This document shows positions 1 through 7,795 of a stretch of DNA of 47,380 nucleotides, piece by piece; within the stretch, counting starts at the first letter, position 1; every line of letters begins with the position of its first letter. Position numbers and translations under genes: made by a program. The notes below the pieces were generated by a model, which worked only from the letters and a program-made list of their open reading frames with translations, searched no databases and was not told the DNA's origin. The stretch lies in contig PFEY01000068.1 in NCBI GenBank assembly GCA_002783205.1, positions 5,944-53,323 on the forward strand, read 5' to 3'. Source of the DNA: Rhodobacteraceae bacterium CG17_big_fil_post_rev_8_21_14_2_50_63_15. GTDB taxonomy: Bacteria > Pseudomonadota > Alphaproteobacteria > Rhodobacterales > Rhodobacteraceae.

Positions 1-1029
1 GCCAAGCCCGAAGGCCGAGGCGTTGGCGGCACGGATTGCCGCGTCGAAATCCGCGACCCGGCTGACCGCTGCGACCGGGCCGAAACATTCCTCGCGCAGG
101 ATGTCCATGTCCCGCGTGCAGCCGGTCAGGATGGTCGGCGCGTAGAACCAGCCGACAGTCTGCGCCTCGGGCACCCGCCCGCCGCATTCAACGCGGGCCC
201 CCTTGGCCACCGCATCGGCGACCAGTCGCATCACCTTGTCGCGCGCCGCCTTGTTGACCAGCGGGCCGATCTCGGACCGGCTCAACCCGTGGCCGATGCG
301 CAGCCGCAGGGTTTCGGCGACAAAGGCACGCACGAAGGCGTCATGCACGCGGTCCACGGCATAGATCCGCTCGGCCGAGGTGCAGACCTGACCCGACAGG
401 TGAAAGGCCGCCGTCACCGCGCCGGCCGCCGCCACGTCCAGCGGCGCGCTGTCACAGATGATCATCGGATCGCTGCCACCGGCCTCGATCACCGCCGGCT
501 TCATCTTCGCCCCGGCCGCCGCCGCTACTGCCCGCGCCGCCGCAACCGATCCGGTGAAGGCAACGGCATGGGTCAGGTCGCTCTCGACCAGAGCGCGACC
601 GAGATCGGCGCCCCCCGGCAGGCAGGCCACCAGCCCCTGGGGGAGGTCGGCGATCTTGCCGGCCTCGTCGCGGGCCATTTCGGCGTAATACCGAAAGACC
701 GGCGCGCAATTGGCTATCTCGCCGATCGCCTCGGGGTAGGGCTTGCCCATCTCGCGGCTCATCAGCACGGCACAGGCGGTCATGTCGGTCGCCTCGATCC
801 GCGCCGCCAGACGGTGCAGAACGGCGGCGCGGGTCTTGGCATCACGCCTGCGCCAATCGGCCTGCGCGTCATTCACGGCCATCAGAACCGCCGCCATCTC
901 CTCCGCGGTGGTCGGTGCGATCCGGCCGACCGTCGCCAGCGTGGCGGGGTCGATGACGGCCTGCGCTACCCCGGCGGAGGGACGAAAGGCCGGGGCAAGG
1001 TAGTGGCAGGGTCTGTTGGGGTGAAACAT
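1..1029 (-). CDS. Aldehyde dehydrogenase, partial at window edge, with internal deletion
   Basis: NAD(P)-dependent aldehyde dehydrogenase family, probably of the succinate-semialdehyde or aminoaldehyde type that oxidises products of polyamine breakdown. The ATG is at 1029 and 343 codons are visible before the C-terminus leaves the window. Seen: the general-base Glu in IEAGGSDP (residue 182), the catalytic Cys in SGQVCTSAER (residue 216), and EECFGPVAA near the edge. The Glu-Cys spacing of 34 is normal for the family. Odd: around residues 115-130, RYYAEMARDEAGKIA runs straight into DLPQGLVACLPGG. About 65-70 residues usual at this place are missing, including the PWNFP segment with the oxyanion-hole Asn and the Lys that binds the cofactor. 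The frame stays open across the junction. It is the last visible gene of the ABC/glycosyltransferase/cupin operon, 24 bases after the cupin stop. The family call is strong; activity is doubtful. Confidence 0.85.
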   Translation of the reverse strand, partial: MFHPNRPCHYLAPAFRPSAGVAQAVIDPATLATVGRIAPTTAEEMAAVLMAVNDAQADWRRRDAKTRAAVLHRLAARIEATDMTACAVLMSREMGKPYPEAIGEIANCAPVFRYYAEMARDEAGKIADLPQGLVACLPGGADLGRALVESDLTHAVAFTGSVAAARAVAAAAGAKMKPAVIEAGGSDPMIICDSAPLDVAAAGAVTAAFHLSGQVCTSAERIYAVDRVHDAFVRAFVAETLRLRIGHGLSRSEIGPLVNKAARDKVMRLVADAVAKGARVECGGRVPEAQTVGWFYAPTILTGCTRDMDILREECFGPVAAVSRVADFDAAIRAANASAFGLG

Positions 1030-1053
1030 CGGTCGGGCCTTTTGCGGGCTGGG

Positions 1054-1413
1054 TCAGCGAATCATGTAGACCTTGCGGATCGTCTCATGGACAGTGCAGG
1101 TGCCCTTCCAGTCCTGCGGAAAGAAGGCGGCGGTGTCGGGGCTCACCTCGATCACCTCACCGTCCTCGTGGACATAGGTGCAGCGTCCGGCCAGGAAATG
1201 GCAGAACTCGTCGCGGGTGACGTGGCAGAACCACTTGCCCGGCGTGCAGATCCACAGGCCGCATTCCGACTCTCCGTCCGGCCCCTTGTGCAGAACCCGG
1301 CCCGAGACATGCGACTGTCCCTCGATCATCGTCGGTATCACGCCCCAGTCGACCGTATCGGTGAAACCAAGGGGGTCGTGCATATGCGGGGCGTGGGCGG
1401 CAAGATCGGTCAT
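1054..1413 (-). CDS. Small cupin-domain protein (DUF861/cupin_3-like)
   Basis: A 119-residue single-domain cupin. Seen: a beta-rich sequence with GLWICTPGKWFCHVTRDEF, then HFLAGRCTYVHEDGEVIEV, then FFPQDWKGTCTVHETIRKVY. This follows the order of the cupin_3 family, in which a compact beta-barrel ends in a stretch such as W.G.W...E..RK.Y. Proteins of this type include ureidoglycine aminohydrolase-like enzymes and many small proteins of unknown substrate. The start overlaps the end of the upstream glycosyltransferase by four bases, so the two are probably translationally coupled. Its place between a glycosyltransferase and an aldehyde dehydrogenase suggests a role in processing the transported compound (inference). 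The substrate cannot be told from the sequence. Confidence 0.8.
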   Translation of the reverse strand: MTDLAAHAPHMHDPLGFTDTVDWGVIPTMIEGQSHVSGRVLHKGPDGESECGLWICTPGKWFCHVTRDEFCHFLAGRCTYVHEDGEVIEVSPDTAAFFPQDWKGTCTVHETIRKVYMIR

Positions 1414-2696
1414 GCCGCACCCCCGGCCAGTTTTTCCAGCAGATCGGCGGCCTTCTTCGGCCCGTTCCGTGCCTGCATGTGCGCCGAGGTCGCGTCCAGC
1501 CGCGCCTTCATCGCCGGATCGCGCAGGCAGGTCTCGATCTTGGCCACAAGCGCCGCGTCGTCCCAGTCATAGCGCGGGCTGCGAAAGCCATGTCCGGTCT
1601 CCTCGACCCGCATCGCGTTGTCGTGGCCGTCCCAGACATAGGGCATGATGATCGCCGGCTTGCCGAAATAGAGGCATTCGGTGAAGGAGTTGTTGCCGCC
1701 GTGGTGGATAACGCAATCGACTTGCGGGATCACCGAGGGCTGCGGGAACCAGTTCTCGATGATGACGTTGCCGGGGATGTCGTCATACTGGTCCTTGTAG
1801 TCGCCGACATTGACCAGCGCGCGAAAGCGCGAGCGCCCGACCATCACGATCAGGCGTTTCAGCAGATTGGTATCGCCGGCACCGAGGCTGCCGAAGGAAA
1901 TGTAAAGCAGCGGCCCGTCATTGTTGCGCCCGAAGGTCGGCACCTGATACGGCGCCTCCTTGCGCACGCAGCCTTCGAGATACTGGAAGCGCGCCGGATC
2001 GAGCGGCTTCGCCCGGGAGAATTTCACCGGTTCGGGGTAGAGGAGCAGATTGAGAAAAGGCGACGCCTCGAAGAACTGACCCAGAGGATAGGGTGCCTCG
2101 CCATGGGCCTGAAGGAAGGCGTTGAAATCTGCGTGAATCGGGCCAATCACCGCATTGAAGCGGTCCCGGAACGCCTTGTGGCCTTCGTGGTCCTGCGCGC
2201 TCATCCCCGAGAGATGCGGCGGGATCGCCTCGTCCTCGATCTCGTTTTCCGAGCACGATATGATCCGCACCCATGGCTTGCCGAGATGCTTGATCGCGGG
2301 AAAGAGGATGACGTTGTCGACGCAGATCACGTCCGGTCCGATCCGCTCCAGCACACCGGGGAGATCCTGTTGCGCCCATTTCGCGCTGTCGACGATCGCC
2401 TCCCAGCAATCCTTGACGTAGTTGTCGATCTGGTCGATCGGCGCCCTGCGGAAGTTGGGGATATGGCCGTTGATGAAGTCCTCCCAGAACTTTGCCATCT
2501 GTTCGGGCGGCATCGGCGCCGAGAGGTTCACCGGATGCGCCTGAAACCCGTAGCCCTCGTAGACCGGGACAAAGCCAGGGTCCGACAAGAACACCGCCTT
2601 GTGGCCGCGCGCCACCACCTCCTGCGCGATGCCGACCGAATTCAGCGCCGGGCCAAAGGCGGCTTCGGGGAAAAAGGCAAAGGTTTTCTGGGTCAT
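1410..2696 (-). CDS. GT1-family (MGT/UGT-like) glycosyltransferase
   Basis: A 428-residue GT-B fold glycosyltransferase of the UDP-glycosyltransferase/macrolide glycosyltransferase type, expected to move a sugar from a nucleotide sugar to a small acceptor. Seen: an N-terminal acceptor domain starting FAFFPEAAFGPALNSVGIAQ, a middle GPLLYISFGSLG typical of the start of the donor domain, and a C-terminal donor-binding signature near residues 330-370 (VIHHGGNNSFTECLYFGKP, then MPYVWDGHDNAMRVEE). No signal peptide or membrane segment, so cytoplasmic. It overlaps the ABC ATPase upstream and the cupin downstream by four bases each, hence the same transcript. Finding this enzyme inside a polyamine-type uptake operon is unusual. 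Acceptor and sugar are unknown. Confidence 0.85.
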   Translation of the reverse strand: MTQKTFAFFPEAAFGPALNSVGIAQEVVARGHKAVFLSDPGFVPVYEGYGFQAHPVNLSAPMPPEQMAKFWEDFINGHIPNFRRAPIDQIDNYVKDCWEAIVDSAKWAQQDLPGVLERIGPDVICVDNVILFPAIKHLGKPWVRIISCSENEIEDEAIPPHLSGMSAQDHEGHKAFRDRFNAVIGPIHADFNAFLQAHGEAPYPLGQFFEASPFLNLLLYPEPVKFSRAKPLDPARFQYLEGCVRKEAPYQVPTFGRNNDGPLLYISFGSLGAGDTNLLKRLIVMVGRSRFRALVNVGDYKDQYDDIPGNVIIENWFPQPSVIPQVDCVIHHGGNNSFTECLYFGKPAIIMPYVWDGHDNAMRVEETGHGFRSPRYDWDDAALVAKIETCLRDPAMKARLDATSAHMQARNGPKKAADLLEKLAGGAA

Positions 2697-3697
2697 GGGG
2701 TTTCCTCCTGATCGGTGAACATGCGGGTATCGGCGAGGTTCCAGCCAAGCGTCACGCTGTCGCCTTCGGCCACCGGTCGCCGGTCGGCTGCGTCCGAGGT
2801 CACGCGGACCCGCAGCGGGCGTGGCGACAGCGCGGTCTGGACATGCAGTTGCAGGTCAAGCCCGTGATAGGCCCGCGCGATCACTCGGCCTTCGGTGATG
2901 GTGTCGGCGGTCTCGGGAAAGAGCCGGATCCGTTCGGGGCGGATCGCCAGGCTGCGGCCCCGCCCGGCCTCGATGAAATTCATCACCCCGATGAAATCGG
3001 CGGCGAAGCGGTCGACGGGATGTTCATAGACTTCGTGCGGGGTGCCGCATTGCAGGAGACGGCCCTCCTTCATGATCGCGATCCGGTCTGCCATGACGAG
3101 GGCTTCGTCCTGATCATGGGTGACGACGATGAAGGTGATCCCGACCTCGTGCTGAAGCCGCTTCAGTTCCAGTTGCATCGCCGTGCGCAGTTTCTTGTCG
3201 AGCGCGCCGAGGGGCTCGTCGAGCAACAGAACCCGCGGCCGCTTGATCAGCGCACGGGCCAGCGCCACGCGCTGACGCTGGCCGCCCGAAAGCTGGTCGG
3301 GACGGCCGTCAGCCAAGCCGTCCAGCTGGATCACGGCGAGCATTTCGGCCACCCGCTCGGCGATCTCTGCGCGCGGGCGGCGCTCCATCTCGAGACCATA
3401 GGCGATGTTGGTGCGCACGCTCATATGCGGGAAAAGCGCGTAGGACTGGAACATCAGGTTGACTGGCCGGCGGTTCGGCGCCAGGCTCGCGATGTCCTGC
3501 CCGTCGAGCAGGATCTGCCCGGCATCCGGCATCTCGAACCCCGCGAGCATCCGCAGAAGCGTGGTCTTGCCCGAGCCGGAGGCCCCGAGCAGCGCGAAGA
3601 ATTCATTTCCGGCGATATCGAGCGTGACGTCGCACACCGCAGCCACCCGGCCAAAGCGCTTCGACAGCCCGCGGAGCGACAGGAGAGGCGCCTTCAT
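2693..3697 (-). CDS. ABC transporter ATP-binding protein, PotA-type
   Basis: ATPase subunit of a spermidine/putrescine-type importer (334 residues). Seen: Walker A GASGSGKT (residues 38-45), ABC signature LSGGQ (136-140), Walker B VLLLDEP with the catalytic Glu near 161, and switch His in VTHDQDEAL (about 194). A C-terminal TOBE-like regulatory region holds IRPERIRLFPE, as in PotA and other CUT1/MOI-type ATPases. It overlaps the PotC-like permease start by four bases and the glycosyltransferase by four bases. It powers uptake of the ligand captured by the periplasmic binding protein encoded at 5423-6475. Substrate class is inferred from the whole operon; polyamine, opine or a related cationic compound are all possible. 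Confidence 0.93.
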   Translation of the reverse strand: MKAPLLSLRGLSKRFGRVAAVCDVTLDIAGNEFFALLGASGSGKTTLLRMLAGFEMPDAGQILLDGQDIASLAPNRRPVNLMFQSYALFPHMSVRTNIAYGLEMERRPRAEIAERVAEMLAVIQLDGLADGRPDQLSGGQRQRVALARALIKRPRVLLLDEPLGALDKKLRTAMQLELKRLQHEVGITFIVVTHDQDEALVMADRIAIMKEGRLLQCGTPHEVYEHPVDRFAADFIGVMNFIEAGRGRSLAIRPERIRLFPETADTITEGRVIARAYHGLDLQLHVQTALSPRPLRVRVTSDAADRRPVAEGDSVTLGWNLADTRMFTDQEETP

Positions 3698-4485
3698 GGT
3701 GCCGTCACCCCGCCGCGGTTCAAGCGTTGCGCCAGCGTCAGCGCGATCAGGCTGACCGCCATCACCAGCGCCGCCAGCGCGTTGATTTCCGGCGTGACGC
3801 CAAAGCGGATCATCGCGAAGATCTGCATCGGCAGCGTGGTCGAGGCGCGCCCGGCGCCGGCGGTGAAGAAGGCGATGATGAATTCATCGACCGACAGCGT
3901 GAAGGCCAGCAGCGCGCCGGAAATCACCGCCGGCATCAACACCGGAAGCACCACCCGGCGCAGCGTGGTGAAGCCAGACGCCCCCAGATCGCTCGACGCC
4001 TCGACAATCGACCAGTCGAAGGATTTAAGCCGCGCCCGCACCACCGCACAGACAAAGGCGAGATTGAAGACGACATGGGCCATGATGATCGTGTGCAGCC
4101 CCATGGTGACGCCGGTGAGCGAAAAGAAGCTGAGCAGCGCGATGGCCAGCACGATGTCGGGAATGATCATCGGCGCGAAGATCAGCGCCTCGAGCGCGCG
4201 GCCCCGGCGGCGGCGCTGTTCGACGCCCAGCGCCAGAAGTGTGCCGAGAACCGTGGCGATGGCGGTCGAGATCAGCGCCACGATCAGCGTGTTGCCCGCC
4301 GCCGACAGGATGTCGGCATTGTGCCAGAGTGCGCCATACCAGCGCAGCGAGATGCCACGCCAGACCGTGGGCAGCCCGCTATCGTTGAATGACAACGCCA
4401 TCAGCACCGAGATCGGCACATAGAGAAAGGCCACAACCGCCGCGAGAATTCCCCACATCAGGGGCGTGTTGGCGTGCCTATCCAT
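3694..4485 (-). CDS. ABC transporter permease, PotC-type
   Basis: Inner-membrane permease of 263 residues with about six hydrophobic segments. The first is at ILAAVVAFLYVPISVLMALSF near the N-terminus. The cytoplasmic EAA loop that docks to the ATPase is visible as VEASSDLGASGFTTLRRVVLP (about residues 160-180), which fits the EAxxDLGAS form of the PotB/PotC family. SFTLSVDEFIIAFF-like sequence follows (read as LLAFTLSVDEFIIAFFTAG), which is characteristic of PotC. The start lies inside the end of the PotB-like gene (overlap of eight bases) and the end overlaps the ATPase. Forms a heterodimeric channel with the neighbouring permease. Confidence 0.92.
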   Translation of the reverse strand: MDRHANTPLMWGILAAVVAFLYVPISVLMALSFNDSGLPTVWRGISLRWYGALWHNADILSAAGNTLIVALISTAIATVLGTLLALGVEQRRRRGRALEALIFAPMIIPDIVLAIALLSFFSLTGVTMGLHTIIMAHVVFNLAFVCAVVRARLKSFDWSIVEASSDLGASGFTTLRRVVLPVLMPAVISGALLAFTLSVDEFIIAFFTAGAGRASTTLPMQIFAMIRFGVTPEINALAALVMAVSLIALTLAQRLNRGGVTAP

Positions 4486-5341
4486 CCCGAGGCTCCGCAG
4501 TCGCGCCGCCTCTCGCCCGGTTCGAGGCCAGCGTCTGAAGCATCAGAAGCCCGGTCATCAGCGCAATCAGAACCATCGACAGCGCCGCCCCGAAGGGCCA
4601 GTCATTGGCGGTCAGGAACTGGGCATAGACGAGATTGCCGATCATCTGGAACTGCCCGCCGCCCAACAGCGCCGGGGTGATGAAATTGCCGATCGACAGC
4701 ACGAAGACAAAGATCCCGCCCGCCACCATGCCGGGCAGGGTCAGCGGCAGGGTGATGCGGCGAAAGGTGGTCCAGCCCGAGGCGCCGAGATCGCGCGAGG
4801 CCTCTGCGATCTCGGGGTTGAGCCGCGCCAGCGGGGCATAGGTCGCAAGGATGACGAAGGGCAGATAGTTGTAGACGAGGCCGGTGATCACCGCGCCCTC
4901 GGTATAGAGCAGCGATGGCGCCTCGCCCTGATAGCCCAAGAGCCGCAAACCCTGCGTGATCAGCCCCTCGCGGTTGAGCAGCACGATCCAGGCATAGGTC
5001 CGGATCAGGTAGTTCGACCAGAACGGCAGCACCACGATGAAGAGAAGCGCTGGCTGGTAGCGCCGTGGCATGGCCGCGATGGCATAGGCGGCGGCATAGC
5101 CGATACCCACCGCGATCAGCGCCGCCAGCCCGGCGATGCGCACCGAATGAAGGAAGATCCCGGCATAGAGCGGATCGAAGACCAGCGCGAGATTTTCCAG
5201 CGTGAGGGTATATTCCACCCCGCCATAGAGGCCACGGCGGAAAAAGGCGAGCGCCAGCACCAAGGCGCAGGGCACCACCATCAGCGCGAAGAGCCAGATC
5301 AGCGCCGGCGCCATCAGGACCAGGGATCGCGCCTGTCTCAT
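4478..5341 (-). CDS. ABC transporter permease, PotB-type
   Basis: Inner-membrane permease of 287 residues, first of the two permeases in transcription order. Seen: an N-terminal hydrophobic helix (LVLMAPALIWLFALMVVPCAL), the PFWSNYLIRTYAWIVLLNREG region typical of PotB/PotH proteins, and an EAA loop EASRDLGASGWTTFRRITLPL. The stretch FVLSIGNFITPALLGGGQFQM is the usual PotB signature near the fifth segment. An 81-base gap separates it from the binding-protein stop. That gap contains a possible 26-codon reading frame (5418 down to about 5338) whose stop overlaps this start; it may only couple translation and is not called as a gene. Confidence 0.92.
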   Translation of the reverse strand: MRQARSLVLMAPALIWLFALMVVPCALVLALAFFRRGLYGGVEYTLTLENLALVFDPLYAGIFLHSVRIAGLAALIAVGIGYAAAYAIAAMPRRYQPALLFIVVLPFWSNYLIRTYAWIVLLNREGLITQGLRLLGYQGEAPSLLYTEGAVITGLVYNYLPFVILATYAPLARLNPEIAEASRDLGASGWTTFRRITLPLTLPGMVAGGIFVFVLSIGNFITPALLGGGQFQMIGNLVYAQFLTANDWPFGAALSMVLIALMTGLLMLQTLASNRARGGATAEPRDG

Positions 5342-5422
5342 CGCATCGTCATCCCGTTCACCGCGCCGGGCGGTGGCGGCACGGGGTCCGTCGTCGCCCG
5401 GTGCCGGATCATGTCCATGGCT

Positions 5423-6475
5423 CTATTGCGCCGCCTTGATCTCGCTCACGACGCGGGCATAGTCGCGGGTCGCGGCACCGACATCGCGCAATTGCTCGTA
5501 GCCCAGAAGCGTCGTCGGCGTGATCGCCATGTTCGGATATTGGGCGGTCAACTCGGCCGGCAGCGCGGCCATCGCCGGCTGGTTCGGCACCTTGTAGAGG
5601 ATATTTTCGGCCGCCCAGCGATGGTTTTCGGCCGCGAGGATATCATTGACGAAGGCATAGGCCGTCTCCTTGTTCTCGGAGGCCTTGAGGATCACCATCG
5701 TGTCGACCCAGAGGTCCGACCCCTCCTTGGGGATCACATATGCGATCGCCGGGTTCTCGGCGATGCCGTAGTTGCACCAGCCGTCCCAGGCCTGCACCAT
5801 CTCGGCCTCGCCCGACACCAGCTTGGCGTAGAAGGTGGTATCGTCATAGGCTAGGAGGGTCTTTTTCGCCGCGATGAGCGCGTCCCTGACCTCGGCCAGC
5901 TTGCCGGGATCGGTCTCGTTCACCGACAGACCCTTGGCGAGGAAACCCGCCGCCAGCAGCCAGCGGTCGGTGGCCAGCATCGTCGTTTTGCCCTTCAGGG
6001 CGTCCGAGGGCTGCAAGAGGTCATTCCACGAGGTCGGCGCGGGGCTGACCAGATCCGAGCGGTAGCAGAGTCCGGTCGTGCCCCAGGCATAGGGCACTGA
6101 AAAGGTGTTGCCAGGATCATGCGCCAGCGTCGTCGCCTCGGGATAGAGATTGGCGACGTTGGGGATCCTCGCATGATCCAGCGTTTCGGCAAGCCCGAGA
6201 TTGTTGAGCACCTCGGCGAAGGGCGAGGAGACGAAGACCACGTCATAGCCCTTGCCGCCCGAGGCGATGAGCTTGCCCATGATCTCCTCGTTGGTGGCAT
6301 GCAGCACCAGTTCGGCCGGATATCCGGTGCGCGCGGTAAAACCCTCGACTGCGTCGGGGGCCATGTAGCCGTCCCAGTTGGAGATGATCAGCCCCTCGGC
6401 GGCGGCTCCGCCCACGCCAAGCATCAACCCCGCCATCAGCGCGGCTGCCGCAAAGGTCTTCTGTCCGGTGGTCAT
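5423..6475 (-). CDS. Periplasmic polyamine-type substrate-binding protein, PotD-like
   Basis: Extracellular solute-binding protein that captures the ligand for the ABC importer encoded downstream. The start chosen is MTTGQKTF at 6475 because it has GGGAG nine bases upstream and gives a normal Sec signal peptide (AAALMAGLMLGVGGAAA, cleavage near AAAEG). An in-frame ATG 24 bases further upstream is less likely. Mature sequence: LIISNWDGYMAPDAVEGF (the usual PotD opening), GKGYDVVFVSSPFAEVL, PYAWGTTGLCYRSD, and a C-terminal AENILYKVPNQ region. About 350 residues, the normal family length. First gene of the operon. The ligand-contacting residues are not clear enough to separate putrescine, spermidine or opine. 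Confidence 0.9.
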   Translation of the reverse strand: MTTGQKTFAAAALMAGLMLGVGGAAAEGLIISNWDGYMAPDAVEGFTARTGYPAELVLHATNEEIMGKLIASGGKGYDVVFVSSPFAEVLNNLGLAETLDHARIPNVANLYPEATTLAHDPGNTFSVPYAWGTTGLCYRSDLVSPAPTSWNDLLQPSDALKGKTTMLATDRWLLAAGFLAKGLSVNETDPGKLAEVRDALIAAKKTLLAYDDTTFYAKLVSGEAEMVQAWDGWCNYGIAENPAIAYVIPKEGSDLWVDTMVILKASENKETAYAFVNDILAAENHRWAAENILYKVPNQPAMAALPAELTAQYPNMAITPTTLLGYEQLRDVGAATRDYARVVSEIKAAQ

Positions 6476-6580
6476 CCGACACTCCCATGTCCTGTTCATT
6501 CAAGGTCTGGCCCCTCTGGCCGGATCGCTCCGGTGCCTGCGGGGCTGGTGACGGGCCTTCTTATGCGCCCTTGTGTTTTC

Positions 6581-6608
6581 AGTATCTTTTCAGAAAAAGC
6601 TACGTCAA
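6581..6608 (-). promoter_or_regulatory. Candidate sigma-70 promoter for the ABC/glycosyltransferase operon
   Basis: Read on the minus strand, TTGACG (6608-6603) is followed after 16 bases by GATACT (6586-6581). This is a strong -35 and an acceptable -10, pointing at the binding-protein gene about 100 bases downstream. The spacer holds an imperfect inverted repeat CTTTTTCTGAAAAG that could bind a regulator. This is a pattern match only. Confidence 0.4.
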
Positions 6609-6941
6609 TGCTTATTATCGGCCGGATCCGGCGTTGCGCGGTGACGATGGCGATTGTCGTCTCGATGGCGGACGGGAAGGGCAGGATTTGTCCAGGAGAG
6701 ACGACCAAGAGCCATGGCGATCTGGCGCACCTCCTTCAGGGAGTGGTCAGCACCCGTGGTCCGCAGCCCGGCGAAAATTCTTTCCGAACAGGGCTTCGCC
6801 ACCGATTACTCTGCCCTGTGGACAGCGATTCGCGCCGGCCGCCTAGAATCTGTGCCTCAAATTCCTGATCTGTCCGCCTTGAGGTGGGATTTATCTTGGA
6901 AAGTGACCCAGAATTTGTTGAGTTTCAACGGAATCGCTTAA
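6609..6941. other. Non-coding or decayed stretch upstream of the AraC remnant
   Basis: About 330 bases between the candidate promoter of the minus-strand operon and the first frame that may belong to the AraC remnant. Short open frames exist on both strands (for example 6654-6941 plus), but none shows a recognisable domain, a good ribosome-binding site or family resemblance. The base composition from here to about 7300 is less GC-rich than the neighbouring genes, which agrees with decayed or acquired DNA. No tRNA, terminator or complete insertion sequence was seen. Confidence 0.4.
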
Positions 6942-7795
6942 ATGTTTCTCATGGACAAAATTTCACCAAAGCTGAGCAGCAGCTCCGAGCGCGGTTTCAA
7001 ACTCGCCAGAATTCAGACGCTGTACGAACTCGAGACTGGCGCATACTGGCCCCAGTTGCAGCGTCATTTCCTAAGGCCTGAATACCGGAACCTTCGTTAC
7101 TCAATAAAACGGCTGTCAACCGGAAGGCTTGCGGAAAGCGGAGTTGCCGCGGGGCGGGGCGGGGCGCAAGCAACGCGGGTGAAATGGATGTGGCCTTTGT
7201 CGCCGAAGATCTTGCGGCGACCCTATCGATCACGAATTCCGGACTTCCCGATTATTGTCTTACAATTGTTGACAAGGGTAACCTGACCTATACCGGAACG
7301 GCGAAAACATCTCTCTCAATCGACGAAAAAGTGGGTTTGATCTATCGTGGAACGCCCGGCACCGTTTTAGCCGCAAGCGAGACGCATGAACGAATGTCAG
7401 TCTGGATCCCGCATTTGAGCCTCACCCAGCGCCTTGCAGCCCTGCTCGACGCGCCGGTTTCCAGCGATGTTGAATTTCAGCCGGCGATCAACTGGAGTGC
7501 GCCCATGTCGCAAGCTCTGCGACACCTCGTAGGACTCATGGTGTCCGAGCTTCGGGCACCCGTGCCATCAATCCTGGGCAGCAAAGCCGCAAGTCGTTTC
7601 ACGAACTTGTACAAGACCGCTTTCCGCGAGACCCCTGGCGAAGCTCTCCGCCGTCGGCGACGGTGTTCGGGCCGAACCGCTGCGATCTTGATGCTCATCG
7701 AGCCGCAGGTGGGCTTTGCAATCTTCGCTGCCCTTGAGCGAGTCACTGGTTCTGTCGGCACCATGCCCGCAGCACAACTCGAAGAGTATCCCTAA
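6942..7795 (+). pseudogene. Decayed AraC-family regulator (binding-like domain kept, HTH lost)
   Basis: The frame from 7184 to 7795 (203 residues) resembles the N-terminal ligand domain of AraC_binding_2 regulators: SGLPDYCLTIVDKG, then a hydrophobic beta-rich stretch, then SQALRHLVGLMVSELR. It then passes abruptly to SRFTNLYKTAFRETPGEALR, which looks like the last helix of an AraC HTH (SRFxxxYrxxFGexPxexLR). About 70 residues carrying the first HTH and linker are missing. Upstream, 6942-7180 is open in another frame and may encode the original N-terminus (LRYSIKRLSTGRLAESG), joined by a frameshift near the GGGGCGGGGCGGGG run at about 7148-7162. I therefore call it a pseudogene. The tail after EALRRRRR has no family resemblance. 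Its 3' end overlaps the end of the convergent luxR-type gene by four bases. Confidence 0.6.

Noticed and set aside
2492..4423. Long open frame of 643 codons opposite the ABC genes
   Set aside because: Antisense shadow of the glycosyltransferase, ATPase and permease genes in GC-rich DNA; low-complexity Arg/Ala/Pro composition and no family resemblance.
5338..5418. 26-codon frame between binding protein and PotB-type permease
   Set aside because: Too short and Pro-rich; it may only help translational coupling and has no resemblance to a known peptide.
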